Assembly (NCBI GenBank): GCA_002305635.1
Contig: DBPR01000022.1
Span: 13,032-77,031, forward strand
DNA length: 64,000 nucleotides
Origin: Anaerolineaceae bacterium UBA1415
GTDB lineage: Bacteria; Chloroflexota; Anaerolineae; Anaerolineales; Anaerolineaceae
Reading direction: 5' to 3'
Part shown: positions 51,519-60,299 of the stretch, in pieces
How the letters are laid out: each line of letters begins with the position of its first letter
Numbering within the stretch: the stretch's first letter is position 1
The notes under the pieces: generated by a model
What the model was told of the DNA's origin: nothing
Seen by the model: the letters and a program-made list of their open reading frames with translations, nothing else
The model's database searches: none
Position numbers and translations under genes: made by a program

Positions 51519-53273
51519 ATGATAACTTTAACTATTGACGGCAAAGAAGTATCCGTACCTGAGGGATCAACCATCCTCGAAGCAGCTCGCGCGCTGAACC
51601 TGAAGATTCCCACCTTATGCTACCTGGATCTGGAAAAGATTCATTACAAAAATCAGGTCGCATCCTGTCGTGTTTGTGTGGTCGAAGTTGAAGGCCGACG
51701 AAATCTCGCCCCGGCTTGTGCCACGCCCGTGACGCCCGGTATGAAAGTCACCACCAATTCAAAGCGCGTGCTTTTGGCACGGCGCAAAAACCTCGAGCTC
51801 ATCATCTCGAACCATCCCTTCACCTGTCTGACTTGTGCCAAGTCCACCGAATGCGAACTTCAGGCTATGGCATGGGAATATGACGTTCAGGTCAAATATC
51901 CCAATGGTGAACGCATGCACCATAAGAAAGACCTTTCCAGTGCTGCGCTCTACCGCGATCCGGACAAATGCATCATGTGCCGCCGCTGTGAGACCATGTG
52001 TAACGAAGTTCAAACCGTTGGCGCGCTGACCGCTTTTGGACGCGGCTTCAGCACCATCGTCGCTCCCGCGGAGAAAAATCTGATCGTCGACTCACCTTGT
52101 GTCTACTGCGGTCAGTGCGTAAGCGTCTGCCCCACCGGCGCGCTTACCGGCCACAGCTACATCAACCATGTCTGGAACGCTCTCTTTGACCCGACCAAAA
52201 AGGTTGTCGTTCAGGTTGCCCCAGCTGTTCGTGTTGCCTTGGGTGAAGAATTCGGCTATCCCGCTGGCGAGATCGTGACCGGTAAAATGGTCTCTGGTTT
52301 ACGCAAACTTGGTTTTGATGCAGTCTTCGACACTACCTTTGGCGCTGACCTGACCATCATTGAAGAAGGCACAGAGATCATTCAACGCCTCACCACAAAC
52401 GAAAACCTGCCCATCCTGACCTCATGCTGCCCCGGCTGGATCAACTTCATTCGCTACTACTACCCCAGTCTCGAATACATGCCCTCCACCACCAAGAGCC
52501 CTCAGCAAATGACCGGCGCCATCATCAAGAGCTACTACGCTGAAAAGATGGGATGGGATCCGAAAGACATCGTTGTGGTTAGCATCATGCCCTGTATCGC
52601 GAAGAAATACGAAGCCTCCCTTCCCAATCAGGAAAGCTATGGCGTCCGCGACGTCGATTACTCCCTGACCACCCGCGAACTTGCCAAGATCCTCAAAGAA
52701 GGCTCTGTTGACCTGCGCTATATCGAAGAAGAAGACTTCGACTCCCCACTCGGCGAATCAACCGGCGCGGGCATCATCTTCGGCGCTACCGGTGGTGTAC
52801 TCGAAGCCGCCCTTCGCAGCGTTTACGAACTGGTTACCAAGAAAACCCTCGAAAACGTTGACTTCGTTGCCCTGCGTGGTCTTGAAGGCGCACACGAGGC
52901 TATCGTTGACCTCGGCGACCGCAAGATCCGTGTCGCGGCTGTTTCCGGTCTCGGTAACGCCCGCCAGATCCTGGACAAAGTCGTTTCCGGCGAAGAAAAA
53001 TTTGACGTCATAGAGATCATGGCCTGCCCCGGTGGGTGTATCAATGGTGGCGGACAGCCCTACACCAAAGATCGCGATGTTGTCCTTCAGAAACGCATGG
53101 AATCCCTCTATCAGATCGACCGCGAAGATACTTTACGTAAATCGCATCAGAACCCCGAAGTCCTCGCGCTCTACAAAAACTTCCTCGGTGAACCTGGCGG
53201 TCACAAAGCCCACGAGCTTTTGCACGTTGAAAACTTTGACGCCAGCGTCATGAGCGAATGGGAACATAACTAA
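51519..53273 (+). CDS. hydA: [FeFe] hydrogenase catalytic subunit (HydA)
   Basis: A 584-residue enzyme forming or oxidising hydrogen. The N-terminal [2Fe-2S] domain has Cys34, 50, 53 and 67. A His-ligated [4Fe-4S] site follows (His99, Cys103, Cys106, Cys112), then a two-cluster ferredoxin domain (CIMCRRCETMC and CVYCGQCVSVC). The H-cluster domain has TSCCPGW (301-307), MPCIAKK (357-363) and, near residue 505, ACPGGCINGGGQP. All cluster ligands are intact. It follows hydB by 11 bases and ends in a strong terminator. No maturation genes (hydE, F, G) are in the window. Confidence 0.96.
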   Translation: MITLTIDGKEVSVPEGSTILEAARALNLKIPTLCYLDLEKIHYKNQVASCRVCVVEVEGRRNLAPACATPVTPGMKVTTNSKRVLLARRKNLELIISNHPFTCLTCAKSTECELQAMAWEYDVQVKYPNGERMHHKKDLSSAALYRDPDKCIMCRRCETMCNEVQTVGALTAFGRGFSTIVAPAEKNLIVDSPCVYCGQCVSVCPTGALTGHSYINHVWNALFDPTKKVVVQVAPAVRVALGEEFGYPAGEIVTGKMVSGLRKLGFDAVFDTTFGADLTIIEEGTEIIQRLTTNENLPILTSCCPGWINFIRYYYPSLEYMPSTTKSPQQMTGAIIKSYYAEKMGWDPKDIVVVSIMPCIAKKYEASLPNQESYGVRDVDYSLTTRELAKILKEGSVDLRYIEEEDFDSPLGESTGAGIIFGATGGVLEAALRSVYELVTKKTLENVDFVALRGLEGAHEAIVDLGDRKIRVAAVSGLGNARQILDKVVSGEEKFDVIEIMACPGGCINGGGQPYTKDRDVVLQKRMESLYQIDREDTLRKSHQNPEVLALYKNFLGEPGGHKAHELLHVENFDASVMSEWEHN

Positions 53274-53308
53274 GCCATTTCGCATGAGAATAAATCTGTA
53301 AAATAGCA

Positions 53309-53346
53309 AAAACCTCTCCTTTTAGTATCAAAGGAGAGGTTTTTTC
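53309..53346 (+). terminator. Intrinsic terminator of hydCBA
   Basis: A 14-base perfect stem (AAAACCTCTCCTTT with AAAGGAGAGGTTTT) and a T tract, 35 bases after hydA. Confidence 0.9.
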
Positions 53347-54130
53347 ATCCATACAGACCCCCTGATCGCAAGTTAAACCGATATAAGCAAATATCACCTG
53401 AGTTTCTCACTTTTGCAAAAAACCGCGTTTTCATCGAGGAAAAAGGATAAATTCAGTGCACTAAAACGAAAAAACTCGGGTATGTCCCCTGTCAGCTGCA
53501 TAAGAATTTCAAGTGCTTACATCTTTGTCACAAGGCTCTGATTGACTCACTCGCGGATGGGGGCATACCCAGAGGGCACTTAGCCCCATCCCTACCCTTG
53601 GTACTTGACGAAATCAAGTACCTGCTTTGACCAAACCGTTTACAGGCAAGCAAACTGTACGGACGGGGGCCTGGGCCCGCGTAGCAGGGTATTAGCCCCG
53701 TCCGCTGTCTATGCGTATCAATGCCTTCGCCTTTATTACAAGGTTCTGATACTACATTTTTTGCTTCGTGAGTATCCTGCCCAAACTTATATCTCCTCTG
53801 TGACACGTGTGTCATTTGAGAAGCTTAGACACGAATTTCCAACCTGGTCAAACCAATGCTTTATGCTATGTTCATAAGAGCCGATTGAATTCATAATTTG
53901 GCGCTCTGCAATCCTAAATGTTAGAAAGCGATCAATAGCTTTTGACAACAATTCGTATATCTGTTATTTGATATTGAACCTGAAGCCGTAAACTCTGACC
54001 GCTAATTTTGTCTTTTCAGCAAGTCTACAGTTCCCTGGTTTGTTCAATTATCACGAAACGCGGTTTGATGTTTTGTTTGACAATCCATTTCATTGCTAAA
54101 GTCGGAAAAATCAGTTTTTGTCACTTACTC
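53347..54130. other. Long intergenic region with paired hairpin elements
   Basis: No convincing gene is present in these bases. Short frames here lack ribosome sites and homology. The middle holds two similar hairpin elements (53555-53591 and 53661-53703), the inverted repeat GGTACTTGA/TCAAGTACC (53600-53622) and two copies of a segment like ACAAGGNTCTGAT (53530-53542 and 53738-53750). The rest is AT-rich and featureless. Confidence 0.55.
53555..53703. repeat. Two related hairpin elements with compensatory stem changes
   Basis: Element 1 has GGATGGGG (53555-53562) and CCCCATCC (53584-53591). Element 2 has GGACGGGG (53661-53668) and CCCCGTCC (53696-53703). Both contain an inner CCC/GGG pair and TTAG just before the right arm. 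The T-A pair of one is a C-G pair in the other. Confidence 0.55.
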
Positions 54131-54176
54131 TTGACAATAATTATCCTTAGGGTGTAGCATTATTATGATGTCATAA
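54131..54176 (+). promoter_or_regulatory. Promoter and candidate operator of the GntR gene
   Basis: TTGACA (54131-54136) and TAGCAT (54155-54160) are 18 bases apart. Directly after them is the perfect 14-base palindrome TTATGATGTCATAA (54163-54176), 14 bases before the ATG. Its position overlaps the likely transcription start, as expected for autorepression by the GntR protein. Confidence 0.55.
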
Positions 54177-54190
54177 CATGTTGGAGATAC

Positions 54191-54931
54191 ATGAAGAAGT
54201 ATCAGGACGTCAAAAGATCCATTTATGAGCGAATCCAAACCGGGGAATTTTCTGCTGGCGATGTGCTTCCTTCTGAGCGCGAGTTAATAGAACAATACCA
54301 GGTTAGTCGGATCACCGTCCGCCAGGCCATCTCCGGGCTGGTTAATGAGGGTCTTGTCTACTCAGTTCAAGGGAAGGGTACCTACGTTCAATCCAGAGCG
54401 CGGGATCTGCATTTGTTACGTCTCACCAGCTGTACTGAAGACATTCGGAACCTGGGTTACACCCCATCAAAGAAAGTCATTTCCAAAGAAATACAAATCC
54501 CAACTTCGAACATTCGGGCAGATCTCGAGTTGGACGATGGTGAAAAGACACTTAATCTTGCCCGAATTTATTACGCCAATAAAAATCCTGTAAATTTCAC
54601 AATCACTAGCCTGGCTTTTCGGCATTTTCCCGGGATCGAAGTGATCGATTTTGGAATTGCCTCACTTTATGAAACCCTTCAGACGAAGTATGGTCTAACA
54701 ATTCTACGCGCCAAGCGAAAAATTGAGGCCGCTTTGCCATCGAAGCAGATCGCTGATTACCTGATGATGAATATCAGCACACCGATTTTGCTCTTTTCCT
54801 GCATCACCTACGGGGAGCTGGATGGGGCTGAATTTCCTTTTGAGTCTTACATCAGCTGGTATCGGAGCGACAGTTATTCGTTTTACATCGATCAGATAGG
54901 AGGAGGTGAGACCGCGTCAAAAGAAAACTAA
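54191..54931 (+). CDS. GntR/HutC-family transcriptional regulator
   Basis: A 246-residue DNA-binding protein. The N-terminal winged helix has the GntR signature (LPSERELIEQYQVSRITVRQ, then GLVYSVQGKGTYV). The C-terminal UTRA effector domain (about residues 80-235) binds a small ligand, by family custom a sugar, nucleoside or amino acid derivative. It is first in a run of same-strand genes for nucleoside uptake and breakdown and probably controls them. The candidate operator is at 54163. Confidence 0.9.
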   Translation: MKKYQDVKRSIYERIQTGEFSAGDVLPSERELIEQYQVSRITVRQAISGLVNEGLVYSVQGKGTYVQSRARDLHLLRLTSCTEDIRNLGYTPSKKVISKEIQIPTSNIRADLELDDGEKTLNLARIYYANKNPVNFTITSLAFRHFPGIEVIDFGIASLYETLQTKYGLTILRAKRKIEAALPSKQIADYLMMNISTPILLFSCITYGELDGAEFPFESYISWYRSDSYSFYIDQIGGGETASKEN

Positions 54932-54987
54932 CTTCCTCAAAACTAAATCAATCTCGTCAATACGAATCTATTTTTAAGGAGAAAAAA

Positions 54988-56163
54988 ATGAATATAAGGA
55001 AAGTTGCAAAAATCGTTGCTTTATTTTTAATCGCCGTAATGGTTCTAACCGCATGCGGTGGCGGAACAGAATCAGGCGGTACTGGACCCAAAGCATCAGA
55101 TCTTAAAGTAGGTGTTGTCTGTTCGGCCGCGGGTCAAAACGATACTGGCTATAACAAAGCTTTGGTCGAAAAAGTCAAACAACTGGCAGAAGAAAACGGT
55201 TTCCATGCCCAGATCGTTGAGCCAACAAGCGGTGTTCAGAACGCACTCGAAACCCTCGCGGCTGACGGCTACAATCTGGTCTTCTCAATGGAATATGACT
55301 TCGAAGCCCTGGTCAATGGGGTAGGCGGCGCGAAACCGATCGCTGAGCAATTCCCAAATACCACGTTCGTTGTTTTCAACGATAACCCCAATGTCGATGA
55401 AGCCGGCAATGTAAAGCACAAGAATGTTTATAGTGTTCTCTTCAATATCAATGAACCGTCCTACCTGGCCGGATACCTTTATGTCCTGGTCAACGAAGAA
55501 CAGGCCAAACTCTTCGGTGATGGATACAACATGGTATCTCCTGATGTTGCCAGAGTGGCAGGTTTCGTTGGTGGAACCAACTCCAACGGTATTCTCGTCT
55601 TCGGATATGGCTTTGTTCAGGGCATGAACGATGCCGCAGCAGAATTAGGCGTGAAGTATGAATACCTCTCCAAAAACGATGCGGGATTCTCTGATCCAGC
55701 CCTCGGAAGCACCATTGCTGGCACGTTCTATGACAATAATGCCAATGTGGTCTTTGCTGCCGCTGGCGTCGTGGGTGATGGTATCTCTTCCAAAGCCAAG
55801 GAAGTTGGAAGACTCGCTGTCCAGGTCGATGCCAATCTGGATGAACAACAACCCGGTTATGTTCTTACCTCTGTGTTGAAGCTCACCAATGTTCCCGCAG
55901 AAACATTCGTGAAAGCACTCGTAGCTGGCACCCTGGACCAACTGGACAATCTCCAAACTTTTGGCATCGAGTCCAAAGCTACTGACATCACGGATCTCTC
56001 TGTCATCGAGAAATTCGTGGTAGACAAAGAAGCCTGGGCTGCGATCAAAGCCAAGGTTGATGCCAAACGACAAGCCATTGGCAGCGGCTCGCTCAAAGTG
56101 GTCAATGTTCAGATCGGCGAAACATTTGATCCCGCGTTGTGCCCCAACGTTGTGATAAAGTAA
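54988..56163 (+). CDS. BMP-family ABC binding lipoprotein (nucleoside-type), copy 2
   Basis: A 391-residue lipoprotein with lipobox LTAC (Cys23) and a Gly/Ser linker. The Bmp/PnrA domain begins LKVGVVCSAAGQNDTGYNKA and contains GGTNSNGILVFGYGFVQGM. The sequence differs substantially from the copy at 292, so the ligands probably differ. AAGGAGAAAAAA gives a strong ribosome site. A terminator follows at 56175, as in the first BMP system. In context the ligand is likely the nucleoside handled by the downstream enzymes. Confidence 0.9.
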   Translation: MNIRKVAKIVALFLIAVMVLTACGGGTESGGTGPKASDLKVGVVCSAAGQNDTGYNKALVEKVKQLAEENGFHAQIVEPTSGVQNALETLAADGYNLVFSMEYDFEALVNGVGGAKPIAEQFPNTTFVVFNDNPNVDEAGNVKHKNVYSVLFNINEPSYLAGYLYVLVNEEQAKLFGDGYNMVSPDVARVAGFVGGTNSNGILVFGYGFVQGMNDAAAELGVKYEYLSKNDAGFSDPALGSTIAGTFYDNNANVVFAAAGVVGDGISSKAKEVGRLAVQVDANLDEQQPGYVLTSVLKLTNVPAETFVKALVAGTLDQLDNLQTFGIESKATDITDLSVIEKFVVDKEAWAAIKAKVDAKRQAIGSGSLKVVNVQIGETFDPALCPNVVIK

Positions 56164-56174
56164 ATTGATACCAC

Positions 56175-56208
56175 GGCGGCTCCGGTGATTATCGGAGCCG
56201 CCTTTTTT
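56175..56208 (+). terminator. Intrinsic terminator after the second BMP gene
   Basis: A 10-base GC-rich stem (GGCGGCTCCG with CGGAGCCGCC) with six T after it, 11 bases after the stop codon. Read-through would be needed to express the ATPase gene from the same promoter. Confidence 0.9.
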
Positions 56209-56225
56209 ACAGTTAGGTGGTGATA

Positions 56226-57761
56226 ATGAGTACGATCCTGGAAACCAAAGACTTGACCAAAAAGTTTGGCGATTTCACGGCTAATGACAAGATTAACCTG
56301 ACGGTTGAGGAAGGTGAAATCAAGGCGATCGTAGGTGAAAATGGCGCTGGGAAATCGACGCTGATGAATATGCTTTATCGACAAATCCCTCCCACTTCGG
56401 GTGAGATATTTTTGCGGGGTAAACCCATCGAGTTTCAGTCTCCCCGTGACGCGATCCAGCACGGAATCGGCATGGTTCACCAACATTTTATGCTCGTCCC
56501 AAGCTTTAAGGTGTATGAAAACATTCTGCTCGGAACTGAAATCCCTGATGCTAAGCTCAGGTTCCTGGTTGATAGCAAGAAAGAACAGCAGGAATGCGCG
56601 GAGCTCGTCAAAAAATATGGTTTTGACCTGGATGTTAATGAGGTTGTTGAAAACTTATCAGTAGGCCAACAACAAAAAATTGAAATCTTAAAGATGTTGT
56701 ATCGAAATGTGGATATCCTGATCCTGGACGAACCCACCTCCGTGTTGACTCCCCAGGAAGTGGATGAACTCCTGCTTCAACTAAAAGAATTAAAAGCTCA
56801 GGGGAAAACGATCATCCTGATCACGCACAAACTCCGTGAGGTCATGGAGGTCAGCGACAGCGTGACGGTCATCAAAAAAGGCCAGATCATTGGCAATGTT
56901 AAGACCAGTGAAACCAACGAAGCGGAACTTGCCCAAATGATGGTCGGACGAAAGGTACTGTTAACGGTTCAAAATGATCACAGTGTTCAGGAAAGCCCTG
57001 AAACCATATACACAGTCAGAGACCTTACAACTAACAACACCTACGGGAATGTTGTGGTTGATCACGTGAGTTTTGAGATCAGGAAAGGCGAAATCTATGG
57101 AATCGCCGGTGTGGAAGGAAACGGTCAAAGCGAGCTGGTAAAGCTCTTATCCGGAATGATGGAGGCTACAGGCGGGACTGTTCACTATAAAGGCGAGGAC
57201 ATTACCAACCTTTGGGCGAATGAATTGCGTAGTATTGGGATCGCGATCATTCCAGAGGACAGATACGCCCAGGGCTTGTGCAAGGAAATGACTTTGAGCG
57301 CCAATAGCATCGCTGGCTCAACCAGGTCAGACGCGTTCAAAAAGAATGGCGTCTATGACTCCAAAAAAATACGCGAACATTGCCAGAAACTGATCGACCG
57401 TTATGAAATTCGCATCGCGGATTTTGATGGTACCGTATCACAACTCTCCGGTGGAAACGCGCAGAAACTGATCATCGCGCGGGAGATGCGCAGCCAACCA
57501 GATTTCCTGATCGCCAGTCAACCAACCCGTGGTGTCGATATCGGAGCGATCGAGTTCATTCATCAACAGATCCTGGATTTCCGCAATCGCGGAGGGGCGG
57601 TACTATTGATCTCCTCCGAGCTGAGCGAGGTAATGAGCCTTTCTGACAGGATTGGGGTAATGTACAAGGGTAAGATTTTAGGTGAGGTCGATCCACTTGA
57701 AACCAGCGAGACTCAGATTGGCTTGCTGATGGCGGGCGCAGTCCCGCAGGAGGTCGTTTGA
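56226..57761 (+). CDS. Nucleoside-type ABC importer, two-domain ATPase, copy 2
   Basis: A 511-residue ATPase paralogous to that at 1459. First domain: Walker A GENGAGKST, Q-loop region HQHFML, signature LSVGQQQKIEILK and Walker B LILDEP. Second domain: degenerate Walker A GVEGNGQSE and signature LSGGNAQKLIIARE. The start at 56226 was chosen because TAGGTGG lies before it. Two in-frame GTG codons overlap that site. The permease genes follow without a gap. Confidence 0.92.
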   Translation: MSTILETKDLTKKFGDFTANDKINLTVEEGEIKAIVGENGAGKSTLMNMLYRQIPPTSGEIFLRGKPIEFQSPRDAIQHGIGMVHQHFMLVPSFKVYENILLGTEIPDAKLRFLVDSKKEQQECAELVKKYGFDLDVNEVVENLSVGQQQKIEILKMLYRNVDILILDEPTSVLTPQEVDELLLQLKELKAQGKTIILITHKLREVMEVSDSVTVIKKGQIIGNVKTSETNEAELAQMMVGRKVLLTVQNDHSVQESPETIYTVRDLTTNNTYGNVVVDHVSFEIRKGEIYGIAGVEGNGQSELVKLLSGMMEATGGTVHYKGEDITNLWANELRSIGIAIIPEDRYAQGLCKEMTLSANSIAGSTRSDAFKKNGVYDSKKIREHCQKLIDRYEIRIADFDGTVSQLSGGNAQKLIIAREMRSQPDFLIASQPTRGVDIGAIEFIHQQILDFRNRGGAVLLISSELSEVMSLSDRIGVMYKGKILGEVDPLETSETQIGLLMAGAVPQEVV

Positions 57762-57763
57762 TT

Positions 57764-58837
57764 ATGAAAAGTAATAAGACCTTAATAAATTTATTAAATT
57801 CCGTTCTTCCGGTACTTCTCGCCTTATTAATAGGCGCGATATTGATCCTGGCAATTGGCGAGAATCCCTTTGAAGCCTATGGGATCATGTTTGGGAAGTC
57901 CCTTTTCACTCTCAGAGGGCTCACCAACACCCTGCACGCGGCTGGGCCCTTGCTTCTCACAGGAGCCGCAATCGCGATCACCTTTAGAGCCGGTTTATTC
58001 AACATGGGCGTTGAAGGGCAGCTGCTGATTGGTGGTTTTATGGCGGGATTAGTCGGCGCTTATCTCCACATCAGCAATCCTTTCCTGCACAAGGCAGTAG
58101 CTTTCGCAGTGGGAGCGGCCGCGGGAGTGCTCTTCGCACTAATCCCCGCTCTGCTTCGGGCATATTTCCGTGTGGATGAAATGGTGGTGACCTTAACCCT
58201 GAACTATGTCATGATGACGATCCTTGAATATCTCTCCTCAGGCCCATTCCGGGACCAGGGAGCTGGTTATGTCACGACCCCAACGATCGACCAGTCAGCC
58301 ATGTTCACTCGTTTCGGGTCAACCAGATTAACACCATTTTTCATTCTGGCTTTGCTGGTTTTTGGAATTCTTTGGTACCTCAACGCAAAGACGGAATTTG
58401 GGTACAAGATTGAAGCGATCGGCAAAAATCCTGAGTTCTCAGAGGCAACGGGTTTGCGCGTTCGCAGATCGATCATTATGTTGATCCTGGTGAGTGGCGC
58501 GATCTCGGGCTTTGCCGGTGCCGGGCATATGATGAGCCAGGAGTACAAGTACACCCTCTCCTTCTCCGGCGTGACCGGGCTGGGTTGGGATGGTATGCTC
58601 GTTTCGCTTCTGGGAAGCCATTCGCCGCTTGGGATCGTCATTTCGTCGATCTTTTACAGCGCGTTGAAGACTGGCGCGGACAATATCAACATGTATACCA
58701 GCATCCCCAAGGAAATTGTCGCGGTGATCCAGGGGATCATCATCCTCTTCCTCTCCATCCGCTTCCTGAATGAGCGCTTTGGATTATTGGAAAAATTGAG
58801 TAAGAAGAAAGGAGAGAAGAATGGACCTGCTCTCTAG
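57764..58837 (+). CDS. BMP-type ABC importer permease 1, copy 2
   Basis: A 357-residue BPD_transp_2 permease with signature FRAGLFNMGVEGQLLIGG and about ten helices. Unlike its counterpart at 3030 it lacks the long charged N-terminal tail. The start at 57764 follows AGGAGG. A TTG at 57758 overlapping the previous stop codon is the alternative. It overlaps the next permease by 17 bases. Confidence 0.9.
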   Translation: MKSNKTLINLLNSVLPVLLALLIGAILILAIGENPFEAYGIMFGKSLFTLRGLTNTLHAAGPLLLTGAAIAITFRAGLFNMGVEGQLLIGGFMAGLVGAYLHISNPFLHKAVAFAVGAAAGVLFALIPALLRAYFRVDEMVVTLTLNYVMMTILEYLSSGPFRDQGAGYVTTPTIDQSAMFTRFGSTRLTPFFILALLVFGILWYLNAKTEFGYKIEAIGKNPEFSEATGLRVRRSIIMLILVSGAISGFAGAGHMMSQEYKYTLSFSGVTGLGWDGMLVSLLGSHSPLGIVISSIFYSALKTGADNINMYTSIPKEIVAVIQGIIILFLSIRFLNERFGLLEKLSKKKGEKNGPAL

Positions 58838-59729
58838 AATCCTTTATGACATGGTCTACCATACCACTCCCATCCTGTTATGTGTCCTGGGAGGCTTATT
58901 CGCTTATAAAGCTGGTGTTCTGAATATCGCCCTGGAAGGCATGATGCTGGCAGGCTCTTTTATTGCCGTCTTTGTGGCTTTGCAAACTCAAAACACTTTT
59001 CTCATTTATCTTTCAGCGCTGTTGGTCTGTGCGGTCATCGGGTTGATCTTTGCCTACCTTGCCGTGAACAAGAAAGGCAATGTGATCATTATCGGTCTGG
59101 CCATCAACATGCTCGTCCCAGCTATTGCCAGCTTCATCCTGCAGTTCATGGGCGTTCCGAACCTGACTGCCAAGTGGGTGAACCCGGTCAACTTTAGATT
59201 CGACATCCCTTTGATCAAGGACATCCCCTATCTTGGCCCGATCCTGAGTGGGCACCCGCTGGGCACGTATATTGGGCTGATTATGATCTTTGTTGCCTCA
59301 GTCGTTCTATACAAAACACGCTTCGGAATTTACACGCGTGTGATTGGTGAAAGCCCGAACGCAGCCACCAGTCTGGGCATCCAGGCAAACAAATATGCTA
59401 CCTGGGCCATCCTGATCGGGGCCTTGTGTAGCGCTGTGGCAGGTCTGAACCTTTCTTTTGAAAGGCTTGGCATCTTCACCAACGGCATGACCGCTGGTCG
59501 TGGTTTTATCGCCATCGCAGCCATTTATTGTGGGAAGGGCAAGCCAGTCCAAAGCGCGCTTTATGCTCTCATCTTCGGATTGGCACGCTCCCTGGCAATC
59601 AACCTGAGCGTATTCGCCGGATCCATCTCAGCGCTTTTCGATATCATTCCTTATCTGCTTATGATCGCCATCCTGGCAGTCAACTCTGCTTACGAGATCA
59701 GGAATTTCCGAATGCGTACTTACTGGTAG
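58821..59729 (+). CDS. BMP-type ABC importer permease 2, copy 2
   Basis: A 302-residue BPD_transp_2 permease with signature YKAGVLNIALEGMMLAGS. It is about 120 residues shorter than its counterpart at 4310 because it lacks the N-terminal extension. AAAGGAGAGAAG precedes the ATG inside the previous gene. It completes the second importer, and the catabolic genes follow after 9 bases. Confidence 0.9.
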   Translation: MDLLSRILYDMVYHTTPILLCVLGGLFAYKAGVLNIALEGMMLAGSFIAVFVALQTQNTFLIYLSALLVCAVIGLIFAYLAVNKKGNVIIIGLAINMLVPAIASFILQFMGVPNLTAKWVNPVNFRFDIPLIKDIPYLGPILSGHPLGTYIGLIMIFVASVVLYKTRFGIYTRVIGESPNAATSLGIQANKYATWAILIGALCSAVAGLNLSFERLGIFTNGMTAGRGFIAIAAIYCGKGKPVQSALYALIFGLARSLAINLSVFAGSISALFDIIPYLLMIAILAVNSAYEIRNFRMRTYW

Positions 59730-59738
59730 GAGTTGATC

Positions 59739-60299
59739 ATGGAAAAGACAGCATTAATTGTTGTAGATATGGTCAGGGATTTTACTCAGCCTGATGGATC
59801 GGTGTATTATCCCCAGAACGCGGAGGTTTTACCAGTTATTGGAAAGGTCGTGGACTATTTCCATGAAACAAATCGAACCGTGATATTTATACGGCATAGT
59901 TATCGCGCCGGTAAGTACGACCGAAACCTGGTCACGATGCGCCCGAATTGCATCGAAGGGACTGGCGGAGATGAGATCGACCCATCCTTAAATGTTTGGG
60001 ACTCGGATTACCAAATCAAAAAGCGCCGCTACAGTGCCTTTTTTGGAACAGACCTGGACCTGGTTCTTAGGGAAAATAAGATCGAGCGTGTCGTGATCGT
60101 CGGAACCAAAACCAATAACTGCATACGCGCGACGGTGACCGATGCCCACTACCTGGATTATCGTCCGGTTGTGTTGAGCGATTGTGTCGCTACCAATTCT
60201 GAAGAGGTAAATCGCATACATTTGTATGAAATTGACAGATACCTGGGAAAGGTCATGACCTCAGAAGAGCTGATAAACCTGTTGGAGTCTGAGCAATGA
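59739..60299 (+). CDS. Isochorismatase-family cysteine hydrolase
   Basis: A 186-residue hydrolase of the nicotinamidase/isochorismatase/ureidoacrylate-hydrolase group. The triad is visible as Asp10 (VVDMVRDF), Lys95 (KKRRYSAF) and Cys128 (GTKTNNCIRATVTDA). TAGGAG precedes the start at 59739. It lies in a nucleoside operon and overlaps the kinase gene by 4 bases. It would most simply release ammonia or a carbamoyl group from a base such as nicotinamide or a ring-opened pyrimidine. The actual substrate is unknown. Confidence 0.85.
   Translation: MEKTALIVVDMVRDFTQPDGSVYYPQNAEVLPVIGKVVDYFHETNRTVIFIRHSYRAGKYDRNLVTMRPNCIEGTGGDEIDPSLNVWDSDYQIKKRRYSAFFGTDLDLVLRENKIERVVIVGTKTNNCIRATVTDAHYLDYRPVVLSDCVATNSEEVNRIHLYEIDRYLGKVMTSEELINLLESEQ

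Noticed and set aside
51519..53273. NADH dehydrogenase subunit G (NuoG) for the last gene of the hydrogenase operon
   Set aside because: The H-cluster motifs TSCCPGW, MPCIAKK and ACPGGCINGGGQP are complete, which NuoG lacks.
53347..54130. Short genes in the gap after the hydrogenase operon
   Set aside because: Frames of 90-95 codons at 53528-53877 have no ribosome site, run over inverted repeats and show no domain or signal peptide.
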